Origin: Musa acuminata AAA Group | Taxonomy: Eukaryota > Streptophyta > Magnoliopsida > Zingiberales > Musaceae | NCBI RefSeq assembly: GCF_036884655.1 | Contig: NC_088340.1 | Coordinates: 25,367,001 to 25,431,000 of the forward strand | Length of the DNA: 64,000 nt | Direction: 5' to 3' | Shown here: positions 36,432-47,350 of the stretch, in pieces | Layout of the letters: every line of letters begins with the position of its first letter | How positions within the stretch are numbered: position 1 is the first letter of the stretch | Program-made: the position numbers and the translations under genes | Notes under the pieces: generated by a model | Database searches by the model: none | Told to the model about the DNA's origin: nothing | The model's input: only the letters and a program-made list of their open reading frames with translations

Positions 36432-36581
36432 TTAATTGAAGTTCTTAATACATTTTGGTTTATCCGTATACATTTCGAATAGCCCATGTTAGCCCATGTT
36501 ATCCTGAATGTGTTATCCGTATCAAATTCAAACCAAAGATACACTTGGTTTGTGATGATTTACTTAATTTTGTTGCGAAAG
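36432..36581 (+). repeat. 150-bp direct repeat, copy 2
   Basis: Identical to 35907-36056. After it the sequence switches to GTCACTTGATCTTTTG and within 10 bp to the inverted viral ORF3 fragment. Confidence 0.9.
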
Positions 36582-36591
36582 GTCACTTGAT

Positions 36592-36930
36592 CTTTTGACT
36601 CCCATCCCATAAATACTTCCTCAAACATCCCAAGTTGGGATGGGATTATGAACATCGCCCTTTGCTGTCGAAATGCTGACGGGAGATTCCATGCTTCAGA
36701 CAGGTCTTTTGATTTAAACCTTGGCTGCCTGGGGTAGCCTTCGTACGCAGGCTTCTGGCTTGTTGATTCTATATTTACTGCTGGGGGGTAGTTGGCTGGT
36801 CCCATTGTTGAGTCGGTGGGTGGTCTGTAATTTGATACTGCCGACGATGCATATACCTGTTGAGATAATCTAGCCAGGTGGGGGTATTCCATCTTTAGAT
36901 CTTCTTCTAATCCGGCTGCAACCACCTCCT
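36592..36930 (-). pseudogene. Inverted badnavirus ORF3 fragment
   Basis: This minus-strand piece of about 339 bp corresponds to 39092-39426 of the main viral copy, in the region between the movement-protein-like and capsid parts of the polyprotein. The frame is open across it (121 codons including the border). It differs from the main copy at several positions, changing a few residues. It has no start or stop context and stands head to head with the viral primer site at 36933. Confidence 0.85.
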
Positions 36931-36932
36931 TA

Positions 36933-37185
36933 TGGTATCAGAGCTTTGTTTTATCTATCTTATGTGTTTAAGTTTATCTTGTTGTTAGGCCCTACCCACA
37001 ACTTAGTTCCAATTGATAAAGCCTAAAATAGCTATCAAAACATCTTCGCTTATAACCGGACTATGATTGTCAACAGACGTAAGGTGTAATTGGGCAAGAA
37101 GTCCCTAAAAGACACTGAAAAGGTGAGACAATCTAAGAAAGAAATAAGCAAGGGGAAATCTGATGGTTAGAAAGGTCTAAGATTG
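36933..37185 (+). other. Badnavirus primer site (36933-36944) and leader
   Basis: TGGTATCAGAGC followed by TTTGTTT is the initiator-Met tRNA site that defines nucleotide 1 of badnavirus genomes. The following ~240 bp is AT-rich leader up to the ORF1 start; this is shorter than the usual badnavirus distance, so part may be deleted. An in-frame TAG at 37168-37170 closes the ORF1 frame upstream. Confidence 0.8.
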
Positions 37186-37584
37186 ATGTCTGAAAAATGG
37201 GAAGAGTCTATACAACAATGGTATATTAACTCTCACACCTCTAAGTTAGATTACCTTGACCTTGCCGAAAGCAAGAACCCAACTCGGAAAGAACTAGCCC
37301 AGAACCTTGCTGTCATTTATGACCGAACCTGCCTATCAAGTAGAGTTCATCTGAAAAATTTCAAAATTCTGATAGAAAAGAACCAGTCTCTCGAAAAAGA
37401 AATCAGAGCACTAAAATCCTCAGTCGAGATACTCTCAGCCTTGCTCTCCGAAAACAACCCAAGACAAGAGATAAAAGGCCTGATAATAGAACTATCAAAG
37501 GAATTTCAAGAAAGAAGACTCAACCAGAAACTCTCAAAAATAGAAACTCTCCTAACAAAAATAGAGAGGCAAATCTGCGGATGA
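37186..37584 (+). CDS. Endogenous badnavirus ORF1 (P1, virion-associated-type small protein)
   Basis: The 132-aa frame is intact, from an ATG at 37186 (an upstream TTG at 37183 is also in frame) to TGA at 37582-37584. It is mostly helical and charged, with heptad-like Leu/Ile spacing in the middle, as in badnavirus P1, whose role is poorly known and which associates with virions in some species. It appears shorter than typical P1. Its stop overlaps the ORF2 start in an ATGA, the standard badnavirus arrangement for leaky scanning. It is part of an integrated, incomplete viral copy; expression is unknown. Confidence 0.8.
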   Translation: MSEKWEESIQQWYINSHTSKLDYLDLAESKNPTRKELAQNLAVIYDRTCLSSRVHLKNFKILIEKNQSLEKEIRALKSSVEILSALLSENNPRQEIKGLIIELSKEFQERRLNQKLSKIETLLTKIERQICG

Positions 37585-37967
37585 GCCACTTATTCACTAG
37601 GAGTACCGAGTCCTACAGAGAAGCACTCAAAGCCACAGAATCTATTGATTCTCCATCCCTTGGATTCCTGAAATCTAACGATTACCCAGGAACCCAAAGC
37701 CATCAGGCAGCCATAATCAAACAGCATAATACCCAAATACAGTTACTAGTACAAATCGCTGAAGATATAAAGGGGATACGAACAGAGTTACAAACGATAC
37801 GAGAAATCCAGCAGCAAAAGATTGGACCTACTCAGAGCCTTCCAGAAGACTTGATCACCAAATTATCAAATCTAAGCCTAGGATCTTCAGAAAGACCTAA
37901 GGAAGCTCAAGGAAGAATCCTTGTGTTCAAGGATCCTATTCAAATCCTCAAGCAAGTTCAACAATGA
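37581..37967 (+). CDS. Endogenous badnavirus ORF2 (P2, virion-associated/nucleic-acid-binding type)
   Basis: The 128-aa frame is intact, from ATG 37581 (ATGA overlap with ORF1) to TGA 37965-37967 (ATGA overlap with ORF3). Size and position match badnavirus P2. A predicted coiled-coil stretch of Leu/Ile/Gln-rich helix occupies about residues 45-85, fitting multimerisation and coat association. The C-terminus is basic and Lys/Gln-rich. No breaks are seen. Function in the integrated state is not implied. Confidence 0.8.
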   Translation: MSHLFTRSTESYREALKATESIDSPSLGFLKSNDYPGTQSHQAAIIKQHNTQIQLLVQIAEDIKGIRTELQTIREIQQQKIGPTQSLPEDLITKLSNLSLGSSERPKEAQGRILVFKDPIQILKQVQQ

Positions 37968-40900
37968 CGACCCGAACCTCTAGGCAAGAAGCATCAACAT
38001 CTGCTCCTCTCGTCGAGGATCAGATCCGCGATTATAGGAGGAGCCATAGAAGGCTATTCAACGCGCAACAAGCGACAAGGCGAATCAGGCAAAGACTACT
38101 GGGAGGACCAACTATTTCCCAGCAAATACTTGAGCAACAGATAAACCCCCAAGTACAACTGAGGCTCTCTATGAGGGAAAGGGCAGCAATAGCACCTGCA
38201 GAGGTGTTATACCACTCCAGACGTGATGATGCCCACCATCGCGTGTACACACACAGATCGGAAGAAGCCATGCTGGTTACTAACAACCAGGAAGATAGAG
38301 CTTTCATTATGGAAGAAAGCTACGATCAATTGCAGAGAAGCCATATGCAATACATCCACTTGGGAATACTACAAGTTAGGGTGCAAACCCTACACAGATA
38401 AGAGGAAGGAACACTAGCACTACTGGTGTTCAGGGGCAACAGATGGACAGATGACAGATCCATCATAGCCACCATGGAAGTAGACTTAGCTCGAGGCAGC
38501 CAACTGGTCTACGTGATCCCAGATATAATGATGACAATTAGGGATTTTTTTCACAATATCCAACTATCAATCCTCGCCAGAGGCTACGACACATGGCGGG
38601 ATGGTGAAGCAAATCTGCTAATCACACGAGGCATGGTGGGGCGACATTCAAATACCCCGAATGTTGCCTTCGCGCATGAAATATCAGGGGTGGTGGACTA
38701 CCTAACAAGCCACGGTGTCCGGGCACTCCCCGGAAGAAGGTACTCCACAGCTGAGCTACGTGGCAGAGACTGGGTTATTCGACCAACCCAGATTATGGTA
38801 CCAATGCAGCCTGCAGAAATAAGGAGTCGCAACCTCATCGATGGAAGGATATCCATAAGCTTCGACACCTACAAAGCTGCATCAACATCCAGCCGAATCA
38901 ACTATAATAACGCAGACGACGAGGCACTCAGTGATGAAGAAGAGATTCGGAACCACACCATAGCCGTCAGCATTCAACTATCTGACAACAGCGAAGATGA
39001 AGCTGATGAATTACGTCAATATCTAAACTCTTATCAGGAAGTTGACGTTTCTGGAGATGGAGGGGAATTACCATACCCTCAAAAATACCAAAAGGAAGTG
39101 GTTGCAGCCGGATTAGAAGAAGATCTAAAGATGGAATACCCCCACCTGGCTAGATTATCTCAACAGGTATATGCATCGTCGGCAGTATCAAATTACAGAC
39201 CACCCACCGACTCAACAATGGGACCAGCCAACTACCCCCCAGCAGTAAATATAGAATCAACAAGCCAGAAGCCTGCGTACGAAGGCTACCCCAGGCAGCC
39301 AAGGTTTAAATCAAAAGACCTGTCTGAAACATGGAATCTCCCGTCAGCATTTCAACAGCAAGGGGCGATGTTCATAATCCCATCCCAACTTGGGATGTTT
39401 GAGGAAGTATTTATGAGATGGGAGTCAATAACAAAAAATTTGGTCTCCCTACAAGGATTCACCGATCCCCAAGCCAAAATGGAGTTTATCGAAAACCTGC
39501 TTGGTGAAGCAGAAAAACTAGCATGGATCCAATGGCGAATGGCGTACCCTGACGAATATCAGTTATTAATGGCCAACGCAGATGGTTCAGGAGGAACACA
39601 AAACATCCTCTCACAACTGAGGACAATTTTTATTCTAGAAGACCCCTTCCAAGGATCCACCACAGCACAAGAAGAGGCCTACCAGGACCTTGAAAGGTTA
39701 TCATGCACAAACCTCAAACATATTATCCAATTCCTGAATGACTATATGAGGCTTGCATCAAAAACGGGAAGGCTATTCACAAGCCCAGAACTCTCAGAAA
39801 AATTATGGTCTAAAATGCCTGGAGAACTAGGCAAAAGGATCAAGGAGGCATTCGAAACAAAATACAGGGGAAACACAATAGGGGTAATCCCAAGAGTATT
39901 ATTTTCCTACAAATACCTAGAGGCAGAATGCAAGGATGCGGCTTTCAGGAGGGCCCTTAAGGATCTATCCTTTTGTAGCGAAATTCCCATTCCAGGATAC
40001 TACAATAAACCAGAAAGGAGGTATGGCGTAAGGAGATCAACAACCTACAAAGGAAAACCACACTCCTCCCATGCTAGAATTGAGAAAAGGAAGCACTTGA
40101 TCAGAAACAAGAAGTGCAAATGCTACCTATGCGGGGAAGAGGGGCACTTTGCAAGGGAATGCCCCAATGACCGCAAAAATATTAAAAGGGTAGCCATGTT
40201 CGAACAGCTTGACCTCCCAGATGATTATGAAATCCTATCAGTACAAGAAGGAGAGAATCAAAGTGATGCAATTTACTCCATCTCTGAGGGAGAAAACGTG
40301 GAAAGTCTACAGCATGGTATCCATTCCTTTACTCATAGAATGTTTGCCCTCATTGAAGATAGCAGAACCTGGTGGATCGGGCCTGACACTGGATATAGGG
40401 CCCGGGTGCAAGTCTCCCAAACACAAGCCGAATGCAAACATATATGGGAAATTAACACGGAACTACCAGCCAGCATGGAAATATGTAAATGCTACAAAAG
40501 GACATCCCAAAGGAGGCATAGGAGGCACTGCCCTCTATGTGAAATTACTTCATGCGGAATGTGCAGCATCTATTATTTCAACAAAAGAACCCCAGTAATG
40601 TCTGAGGAACCACCAAGGTATGAGCCCAAGAATTTACTTCAACAACAGCAAGATTACATTAACCATTGTGAAGCAGAAATCAAAAGACTGAAGATGGCTA
40701 TAGAATCTGAACAACAGAAGGCAAAGGAATTAGAAGAAATACAAATACAAGCCATAGCAACTGCCCAAGAAAACCTCCGGTTACAGCATGAGATATGCGA
40801 ATGGAAGAAAAAGTATGATCATCTGGAAAGAGAGGCAATGGAAATTGATCAACTAAGGCTAGAGAAAGCTGATTTACTAAAAGAAATGCAAAAGCTTAGG

Positions 40901-41354
40901 ACAAAAGAAGCGAAGGAAAATGAAGAAATGTTTGTCCTACTGGCCGAAGAAACACAAAAGGCTTTATCTATAGAAACAAAGGAAACAGGAGGATCTAGAA
41001 AAGCCAAAAACATGCTCTTCAACCTAGAGGTACGAATTGAAATCCCAAGTATCCCCTCCTTTAAGATAAATGCCATATTAGACATAGGAGCCACGACCTG
41101 CTGCATAAATGAAAATTCCATACCAAAAGCAACAATGGAGGAAAATCCCTACATTGTACATTTCAGCGGGATAACATCCAAGACAACGACCAACAAAAAA
41201 CTAAAAGGTGGCAAAATGACTATAGGGGATAACACATTCAGGATCCCCTATACATATGCTTTCACAATGAAGCTGGGAGACGATATCCAAATGATAATAG
41301 GGTGCAACTTCATACGGGCCATGCAAGGAGGAGTAAGGATAGAAGGTAACACCG
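37964..41354 (+). pseudogene. Endogenous badnavirus ORF3 polyprotein, 3'-truncated, one in-frame stop
   Basis: ORF3 starts at ATG 37964 and stays in one frame to 41354, with a single TAA at 38399-38401. Order: N-terminal region; movement-protein-like region (38430-39000s); capsid region (about 39430-40090); a CCHC zinc knuckle (about 40114-40164, CYLCGEEGHFAREC); the second, badnavirus-specific Cys-rich cluster (about 40482-40572); a coiled-coil linker; and the start of the aspartic protease with the D-I-G-A motif at 41081-41092. The reverse transcriptase and RNase H, roughly the last 40 percent of a usual ~1800-residue polyprotein, are absent because the sequence turns into an inverted repeat at 41355. 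The copy is therefore defective by truncation and by the stop. Confidence 0.85.
41158..41297 (+). repeat. Left arm of a 140-bp viral inverted repeat
   Basis: This part of ORF3 is repeated in reverse orientation at 41355-41494, with three mismatches over 140 bp by eye. The 57-bp stretch between the arms is ordinary ORF3 sequence. Confidence 0.9.
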
Positions 41355-41494
41355 TTATCATTTGGATATCGTCTCCCAGCTTCATTGTGAAAGCATATGT
41401 ATAGGGGATCCTGAATGTGTTATCCCCTATAGTTATTTTGCCACTTTTTAGTTTTTTGTTGGCCGTTGTCTTGGATGTTATCCCGCTGAAATGT
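41355..41494 (-). repeat. Right arm of the viral inverted repeat
   Basis: Reverse complement of 41158-41297. The ORF3 frame runs into it and meets a chance stop at 41402-41404. It ends in AAATGT, joined to ATTAAGAACTTCAGATATTTTC, which is the reverse complement of the left host flank near 35865-35885. Confidence 0.9.
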
Positions 41495-41705
41495 ATTAAG
41501 AACTTCAGATATTTTCAAGCCCATGTTGGGATGGTTTACTTAATTTTGTTAGCAACATGGGCTATTCGAATCATCACAAACCAAGTGACCTGTCGAACGG
41601 ATAAACCATGTTATCCTAAATGTGTTATCCTAAATGTGTTATCCGTATGATTTACGCTGAAATGTGTTATCCCCTATACGGATGATTTATCCGTATCAAA
41701 TTCAA
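41495..41705. repeat. Right border patchwork of the badnavirus insertion
   Basis: Short modules in mixed order and orientation again: reversed left-flank sequence, TACTTAATTTTGTTAGC, AAATGTGTTATCC twice in tandem, viral TGTTATCCCCTATA, and pieces such as TTCAAGCCCATGTTGC. From about 41695 onward the sequence looks like unrearranged host DNA. Confidence 0.65.
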
Positions 41706-44169
41706 GCCCATGTTGCTAAGGAGAGCGTTCGACAGGGAAACCAAAGATACACTTGGTTTGTGATGATTCGAATAGCTTTATACTTCCTTTCCAACATAGC
41801 TTGAAGGAAAACAATTATTGATGATGTTACATGTTGGTTTTTGTTTGCGATCTCTTGTAATCTTGATCGCCTTAGAAGAAAAAAAACAAAAACAAAAACT
41901 AGCAGTAAATTGTTTATCATCGATGCATTTAGTGTTAGCAGAACCTTCAAGGAAATCAAGTTGAAAAAAATAATTTAAAGTTGATTTACAAGATAGCCAT
42001 AATACTTTTTTCAGTCACTTGAATAGTTATAACAAGAAACTAAGATTCTAATTTTCCTGTCGTTAGTAGTTTAATGGAACAAGGCATTGTTTAACCGCTG
42101 AGTTTTTTTGTATACAATATGAGATAACAAGATTGGGGAATAAATTGTCGAAGCTTGAAATCATAAATGTGTGCGTGAGAGAGAGCGAGCCAATAATTAG
42201 AATGCTACCTAGTTGAATTTCATACTTTGAAATCATTGAACAGTAGGGTTGGGGAGAGAAGATTTCATAATTAAAAGAAAAACTCAATAATTACAAATAA
42301 AAAATATACCAGAAAATCAATGCATGAAATTTTTTTTCACACTTCTTATACATCCTCTTATAATAATCCTTTTATATATCCTCTCATATTGATCATAAAC
42401 ATTTTTTCACATTTCGTTTTTTACCCTATTAGATGCTCTAGACAGAAACCTAAGAGCACTCTAAACATTTCTGCATATCTTGCTCTCCACCAATATCTAA
42501 AGATATATAGAACAATGAAACCCTAATTTCTAAGATTGTTTTTTCACAAGGTTCTTTGCTCGTTAGGATTCTTTGTCCTCATAGGATATTTGACTTAGGA
42601 ATCCAAAAATACTTATCAACCTCAAAAAGCAACAATTATAGAAAGCATAAAAGGTATGTTTTAAAGCATTATTTGAGTATCAAAGATGTTACAGGTTGTA
42701 AATAATATATAATTTGGGATAGAAAATTGGGTTTAAACATAAAATGACTCACTCATTGCATACGACTCTTATCAATGTGGAGTTTGGGAATATGGTCAAT
42801 AGGCAAAACATTATCTCTAAATATAGAGAGAGTATTTATGTAATTAGAACCCTAGTCTCCAAGTTTACAAAGAGCAGCCCTATTGTACCAAGGCCAACCC
42901 TCAAATCCTAGTCTCCTAGGTCATCAATGAATGCAAGTTTAATAAACATACTTTAAAATTAGATTTTTTTTTTTGTTATTATATATTTTTTTCATTCTTT
43001 AGTTATCGTTCTCTTTCTACTTGGCTTTTTTTTTTCTCTCGTTTTTTTTGTCCTCGTCACTCTTCTATTTGTCCTTCTAAAACTGACTATGACAAAATAA
43101 GCACTACAAGATAATTTTCCTTTAATATGTGATGTTGATGCTACTAAAGCACACTCGATTATTATTAAAATTAGTGTAAAAAAGAGTACTACTTTCTTTT
43201 TTATATATTAAAGGTTGAGGCTTTATGACTTTATACTAACGTGGGTTCATTAGGAATATGTCATTTAAAAACCTAGTTGTCTAGTTGTAGTTGTGATAAT
43301 TGGACTTGGCAAGATGAGAGGACATGGGAGGTGCTATAAAATTTACACACAAGTCAAAACCACCTCTGTTCATTATATAGAATATATGTTAGGGTTAGTA
43401 AGTATTTAAGAGGTCTAACTAAATTCAACCTATTTAAATGAGTCCTAATTAGGTCAAAACTCTTTGGTGGATTCGATTAGAATTTGAATTAGGGATCAAA
43501 GTTGAAAGAAAAATCCTCAATTAAGATTTGTTCATGTAAATATACCATGAGTCTCAAGGTTTTGATGAGAACTAGAAACATTGAGAAAAACACTTCTAGT
43601 GCTTCAAAAATTCTCTAGTGAACCTAGAGAGAGTTGAGAGTATAGTTCTTCTTTGGACTATGTGCGATGGGTACAAAAAAAAGGTTTTGGCTAGGGTTTA
43701 GGTTAACCTAAGAGAGAGATTCTTTCTATTGGTTTTTCTTATATAGTGAAGAATTTGATTTTGTCAATGGATATAGACAGAATACTAAACCATGTTAATT
43801 TTGTATTGGTTTTATGATATGTTATTTGGTTATTGATAATTGAGATTTCTTTTTTGGTTTTAAGTTCACTCTCCCCAACAAAGTTGTATAAAAGGCAAAA
43901 GATCTTATGATTAGATATACAATAAGGATATTATTTATTGTTTCTACTATCTTTATTATGGTGAAATATGATGAAAAATATAGTTTCACCCTCCTATCGA
44001 AAAGGATGGTGAAGGACTTCTTGTATAAAAATGCTGAAAGGATGAGCAAATAAATAAAAAAAGATGAACAAAGATTGAGAGGAGCCAAAAGCTAAGTATG
44101 TGTACTATTAGTAAATTGCATCGTTGATAATATTATTAATGATGACTCCACCACAAGTTATTTGTGATA
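41706..44169. other. AT-rich intergenic DNA, no gene recognised
   Basis: No supported coding region. The segment 43240-43870 has some LTR-like character (AGTTCTTCTTTGGACTATG and a CTCTCCCCAACA end) and precedes the gag relic at 44170, but no primer site or partner was found. Confidence 0.4.
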
Positions 44170-44500
44170 AGTTAAAAAAAAAAATTATTTAGCTAAAGGT
44201 TTGACTAACTAACAAGTTGTATTCAATGCTGAGAATGCAGTAAGGAAAAGATTTGGTAGAGAATTTAAATATATTCAAAGGAATACTGGATCAATAGAGA
44301 AAAATTGATATGAAGATTAATAAAAAAAAAGACATTATTACTTCTTATGTCTCTCGCTAACTCCTATGACAATTTTGTGGAGATGATTCTATATTAGAAA
44401 AATATAATAACTCTAGAATAAGTTGAAAAGTCTTAGTGTCTCATGCTATTAAGAAAAAAAAAAAATCTAGTAGCATGAATAATGATGAGGCATATGAACC
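44170..44500 (+). pseudogene. Relic of a different Ty1/copia gag
   Basis: Two fragments in shifting frames resemble the common copia gag core: YLAKGLTN near 44185 (family form L-T-K-SLTNKLYL) and LLLMSLANSYDNFVEMILY at 44338-44394 (family form LL-SLP-SYDNFV-T-LY). Stops and small indels abound. It belongs to a lineage other than the Sirevirus-like elements of this window. Confidence 0.5.
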
Positions 44501-45315
44501 GGATTGATTGCTTTCTTTATTGATCTCAGTTGGTAGGAGAGAAAAGGAAAAGACAAGGACACGTGCCATCAATCCTCCTTTGCCTTTTCTATTAAGGGCA
44601 TGATATTAGAAAGATAATTGTGCAATCCCTATTTGTCTGAGTCAACCTTATTCACCTCTTCTTCAACCATAGGCATGGTTCTTCAATGTACGATCTTCTC
44701 ATAAGGGATATTGGCTAGGCTTCATACCTATTGATTTAGGTACAAAAATGAAGGTTTCCTCACATTATTTAGGCTTCTTCCATTTAGCTTCAACCTGATT
44801 GACTTGAATTTCTTCTAGGCTTACACGAGAGCAACGGCATTTCTCTTTCAGCTTTCAAGAGAAAGATTAGGAGTGTAGGAGGCTGTCACAAATCTCCTGT
44901 CTTCGTTAGATCGAAAGGCGAACATCCAATTACTTTTGATTAAGGAACTAATAGATAAACCAAACTTTTATTTGAACCAAGTCACAAGTCTCCTGTCACA
45001 AGTCTGTCACAAATCTCCTGCCACAATTCTCGAGGCTTCATTTGAACCAAGCCTTCATCCAATTACTTTTTACTAAGGAATTAGTCTCACCAAGTTCTGA
45101 CCATCATTTCAAACAAATTTCTCTTCCTATATAGAAGCATAGGAGGCTTTCCTTCATTTCAAATAGAATTCTTTTCCCCTAACTTAACCCACCAAGGTTT
45201 ATCAGAGGGAGGAGTATATGCTGATTGCTTTGTGATAATGATCTATTGTTGGATCAATAATTTTGTGTTCTTGATAATCATTTTCACCTTCGTTCACCCT
45301 AATGACTAAAGGTAA

Positions 45316-47336
45316 TGTTAGGATCAAGAGCACTAAGGGAGGGGGTGAATTAGTACAGCAGAAAACTTTCGACGATTAAAACTGTGTTCGTACAATAAAA
45401 GCGATTTTGGTAAGAAAACCGATTCGTAAAACACTTTAACTTGTGATTAAGCGAGATTTAGTTAAAGCAAATATATAGAGGCAGTTTACAGTTAAGATAG
45501 ATAACAGAATGTAATAGCAAACTGGAATACGACGTTCGTACGATAAAAGCGATTTCAGTATGAAAGTCGATTTGTAAATCACTTTAACTTGTGATCAAGC
45601 GAGATGCAGTTAAAGCAAAGATATAAAGGTAGTTTGCAGTTATGATGGAAATCAAAATGTAAGCGCAAATTGAAATATGATGTTCATACGATAAAACCGA
45701 TTTCCGTCTTAACGTCGATTCGAAAAATACTTAACTATGAATCACGTTCGTAAATGAGCAGAAGGCAGTGAGCTACTGAGGAGGTTTGCAATAAAGATAA
45801 GATGCTTAAAGTAAATGCAAACCGAGATTTAGAGTGGTTCGATCAATCTTGACCTACATCCACTTTTGGCTTTCTCCACCAACGAGGTCACCGACGTCCA
45901 CTAGAGGCCTTCCTTCAATAGGCGAAGGCCAACCACTCTTTTACAGTTTTACTCCTTTTGACGGGCTTAGGAGACAACCCTTACAGAAATTTCTCTTCTC
46001 TCTTGAAAGATCTAAACTTAGAAGAAAAGAGGGAGGAGAACTTTTAGCCTTTACAACACTTTTGAGCTCTAAAAATCACAGAGTAAGATTGGATTTTCGG
46101 TGCCCTTTGGTTGCCCTTTCATGCAGGAAAAGGTGGGGTATATATAAGCCCAAACTGGTTTGAATTTGGAGCTCAAAAATATCATTTCCCGGATTTCCAA
46201 GGTCCTAGCGGTACTACCTCCTGATTGGGGCGGTATAACCGCTTGGCAGCTCGGAGACTGAGCCTCTGGTCGGTGCCACTGCCTATCATGGGCGGTTGCA
46301 CCGCTTGGTAGAGCTCGGAGACCGAGCTCAGGCAATTCCATCGCCTGTCAGGGGCAGTTGCATCGCCCATCTCGCTCGGAGATTGAGCCCAAGCGGTGCC
46401 ATCGCCTGACTAGGGCGGTTGCACCGCCCAGCTTTCTTGGGAGACCATCTCCTGGGTGGTGCTACCACTGACCCTAGCGGTGCCACCGCCTAGCAGGAAT
46501 TCTGGTCCGAATGGGTTGATCCATTCGGCCCAATTTGGGTCTATCAAGGGCCCAATTGCCCCCAGATTAAGTTAATGGGATCACCTTCCATTCCTAACTT
46601 AATCTACATGCTAACTACGATATTTCTTAAGACATTTACTACAACTTGCTCCGGTGCATCAATCGCTTCTTCCGGCGAGCTTCCGACGAACATCCGACGA
46701 ACTTTCGGCGATGCTCCGGTGGACTTCCGGCAAACTCCTGGACTTGCGATGATCCACTTGGCGAGTTCCGACGAGCTTCTTTGGCAAGCTCCTAGACTTC
46801 TCGGATTTGTTATCGCAGAACCTTCGATGACCGTCCGGACTTCTATCGAACTCTCGAACTCCCAACGTGATCATAGTCTTGACTCCGGTGCAACTCCTAT
46901 TGCATGTCTTACTTCTATTGTAGTTAATCCTGCACATGTAAAACAAAACTTTGATCGAGATAATTAATCCTAAGCAATTAACCAAGTTGTCCGGCATGTA
47001 ATTGGTCCCTTGACGCTTCGTCCGATTCTTCGGCGCATCGTCCTCTCCTACGGCCTATTGCCCAATCGGCCAGTTGAGTCTGCAACTCCGATATCCTTGG
47101 CACAATACCCGCTCTTCTTGGCCCGATGCCCGAGTCCACGTCCCGAAGCCTTTTGTAGATACGTCGACCGATCCACCGGCCCGACGTCCAATCTTCTGAC
47201 ATGTTCCTCCGGCCTAACATGATTTTTCCTGCTTTAATTGTCTCATCCTGATCGAAGCATCCTGTGTCACTCAAAACGCAGATTAAAACATAAACACATA
47301 TCAAGTGATTTCATCATCAAAATACGAGATTCAACA
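45316..47336 (-). repeat. 3' LTR (2021 bp) of the gag-only element
   Basis: This is the partner of 51290-53199, very similar along its length. It carries U3 palindrome words (46200-46500) and, in the outer third, TCCGGCGAGCTTCCGACGA-like repeats (46665-46780). It is about 110 bp longer than the other LTR because the latter lacks two internal segments. Confidence 0.9.
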
Positions 47337-47350
47337 ATCTCCCCCTTTTT
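47337..47350 (-). other. Polypurine tract
   Basis: On the minus strand AAAAAGGGGGAGAT abuts the 3' LTR start TGTTGAATC. This is the expected plus-strand primer for the element. Confidence 0.85.

Larger units (their letters stand above)
35895..36591. repeat. Left border patchwork of the badnavirus insertion
   Basis: This ~700-bp tract is made of short repeated modules such as GGTTTATCCGTATACATTTG, GGTTTGTGATGATCATATG, AGCCCATGTTATCCTGAATG and ACTTAATTTTGTTGCGAAAG in changing order and orientation. Some match the left host flank (35855-35890), some the right flank (41695-41775), and some the viral ORF3 (the reverse complement of GGATAACACATTCAGG at 41227-41242). It has no coding content. Confidence 0.7.

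Noticed and set aside
40209..40598. 129-codon frame overlapping ORF3 as an extra viral gene
   Set aside because: It is in a shifted frame within the conserved zinc-finger region of ORF3 and has no counterpart in the badnavirus layout.
36933..41404. A replication-competent viral integrant
   Set aside because: The reverse transcriptase and RNase H coding region is absent, ORF3 has an internal stop, and the ends are rearranged.
46575..47304. Open frames of 70-130 codons in the copia LTRs (also at 52427-53167)
   Set aside because: They lie in LTR sequence, appear in both LTR copies with frame differences, and show no domain.
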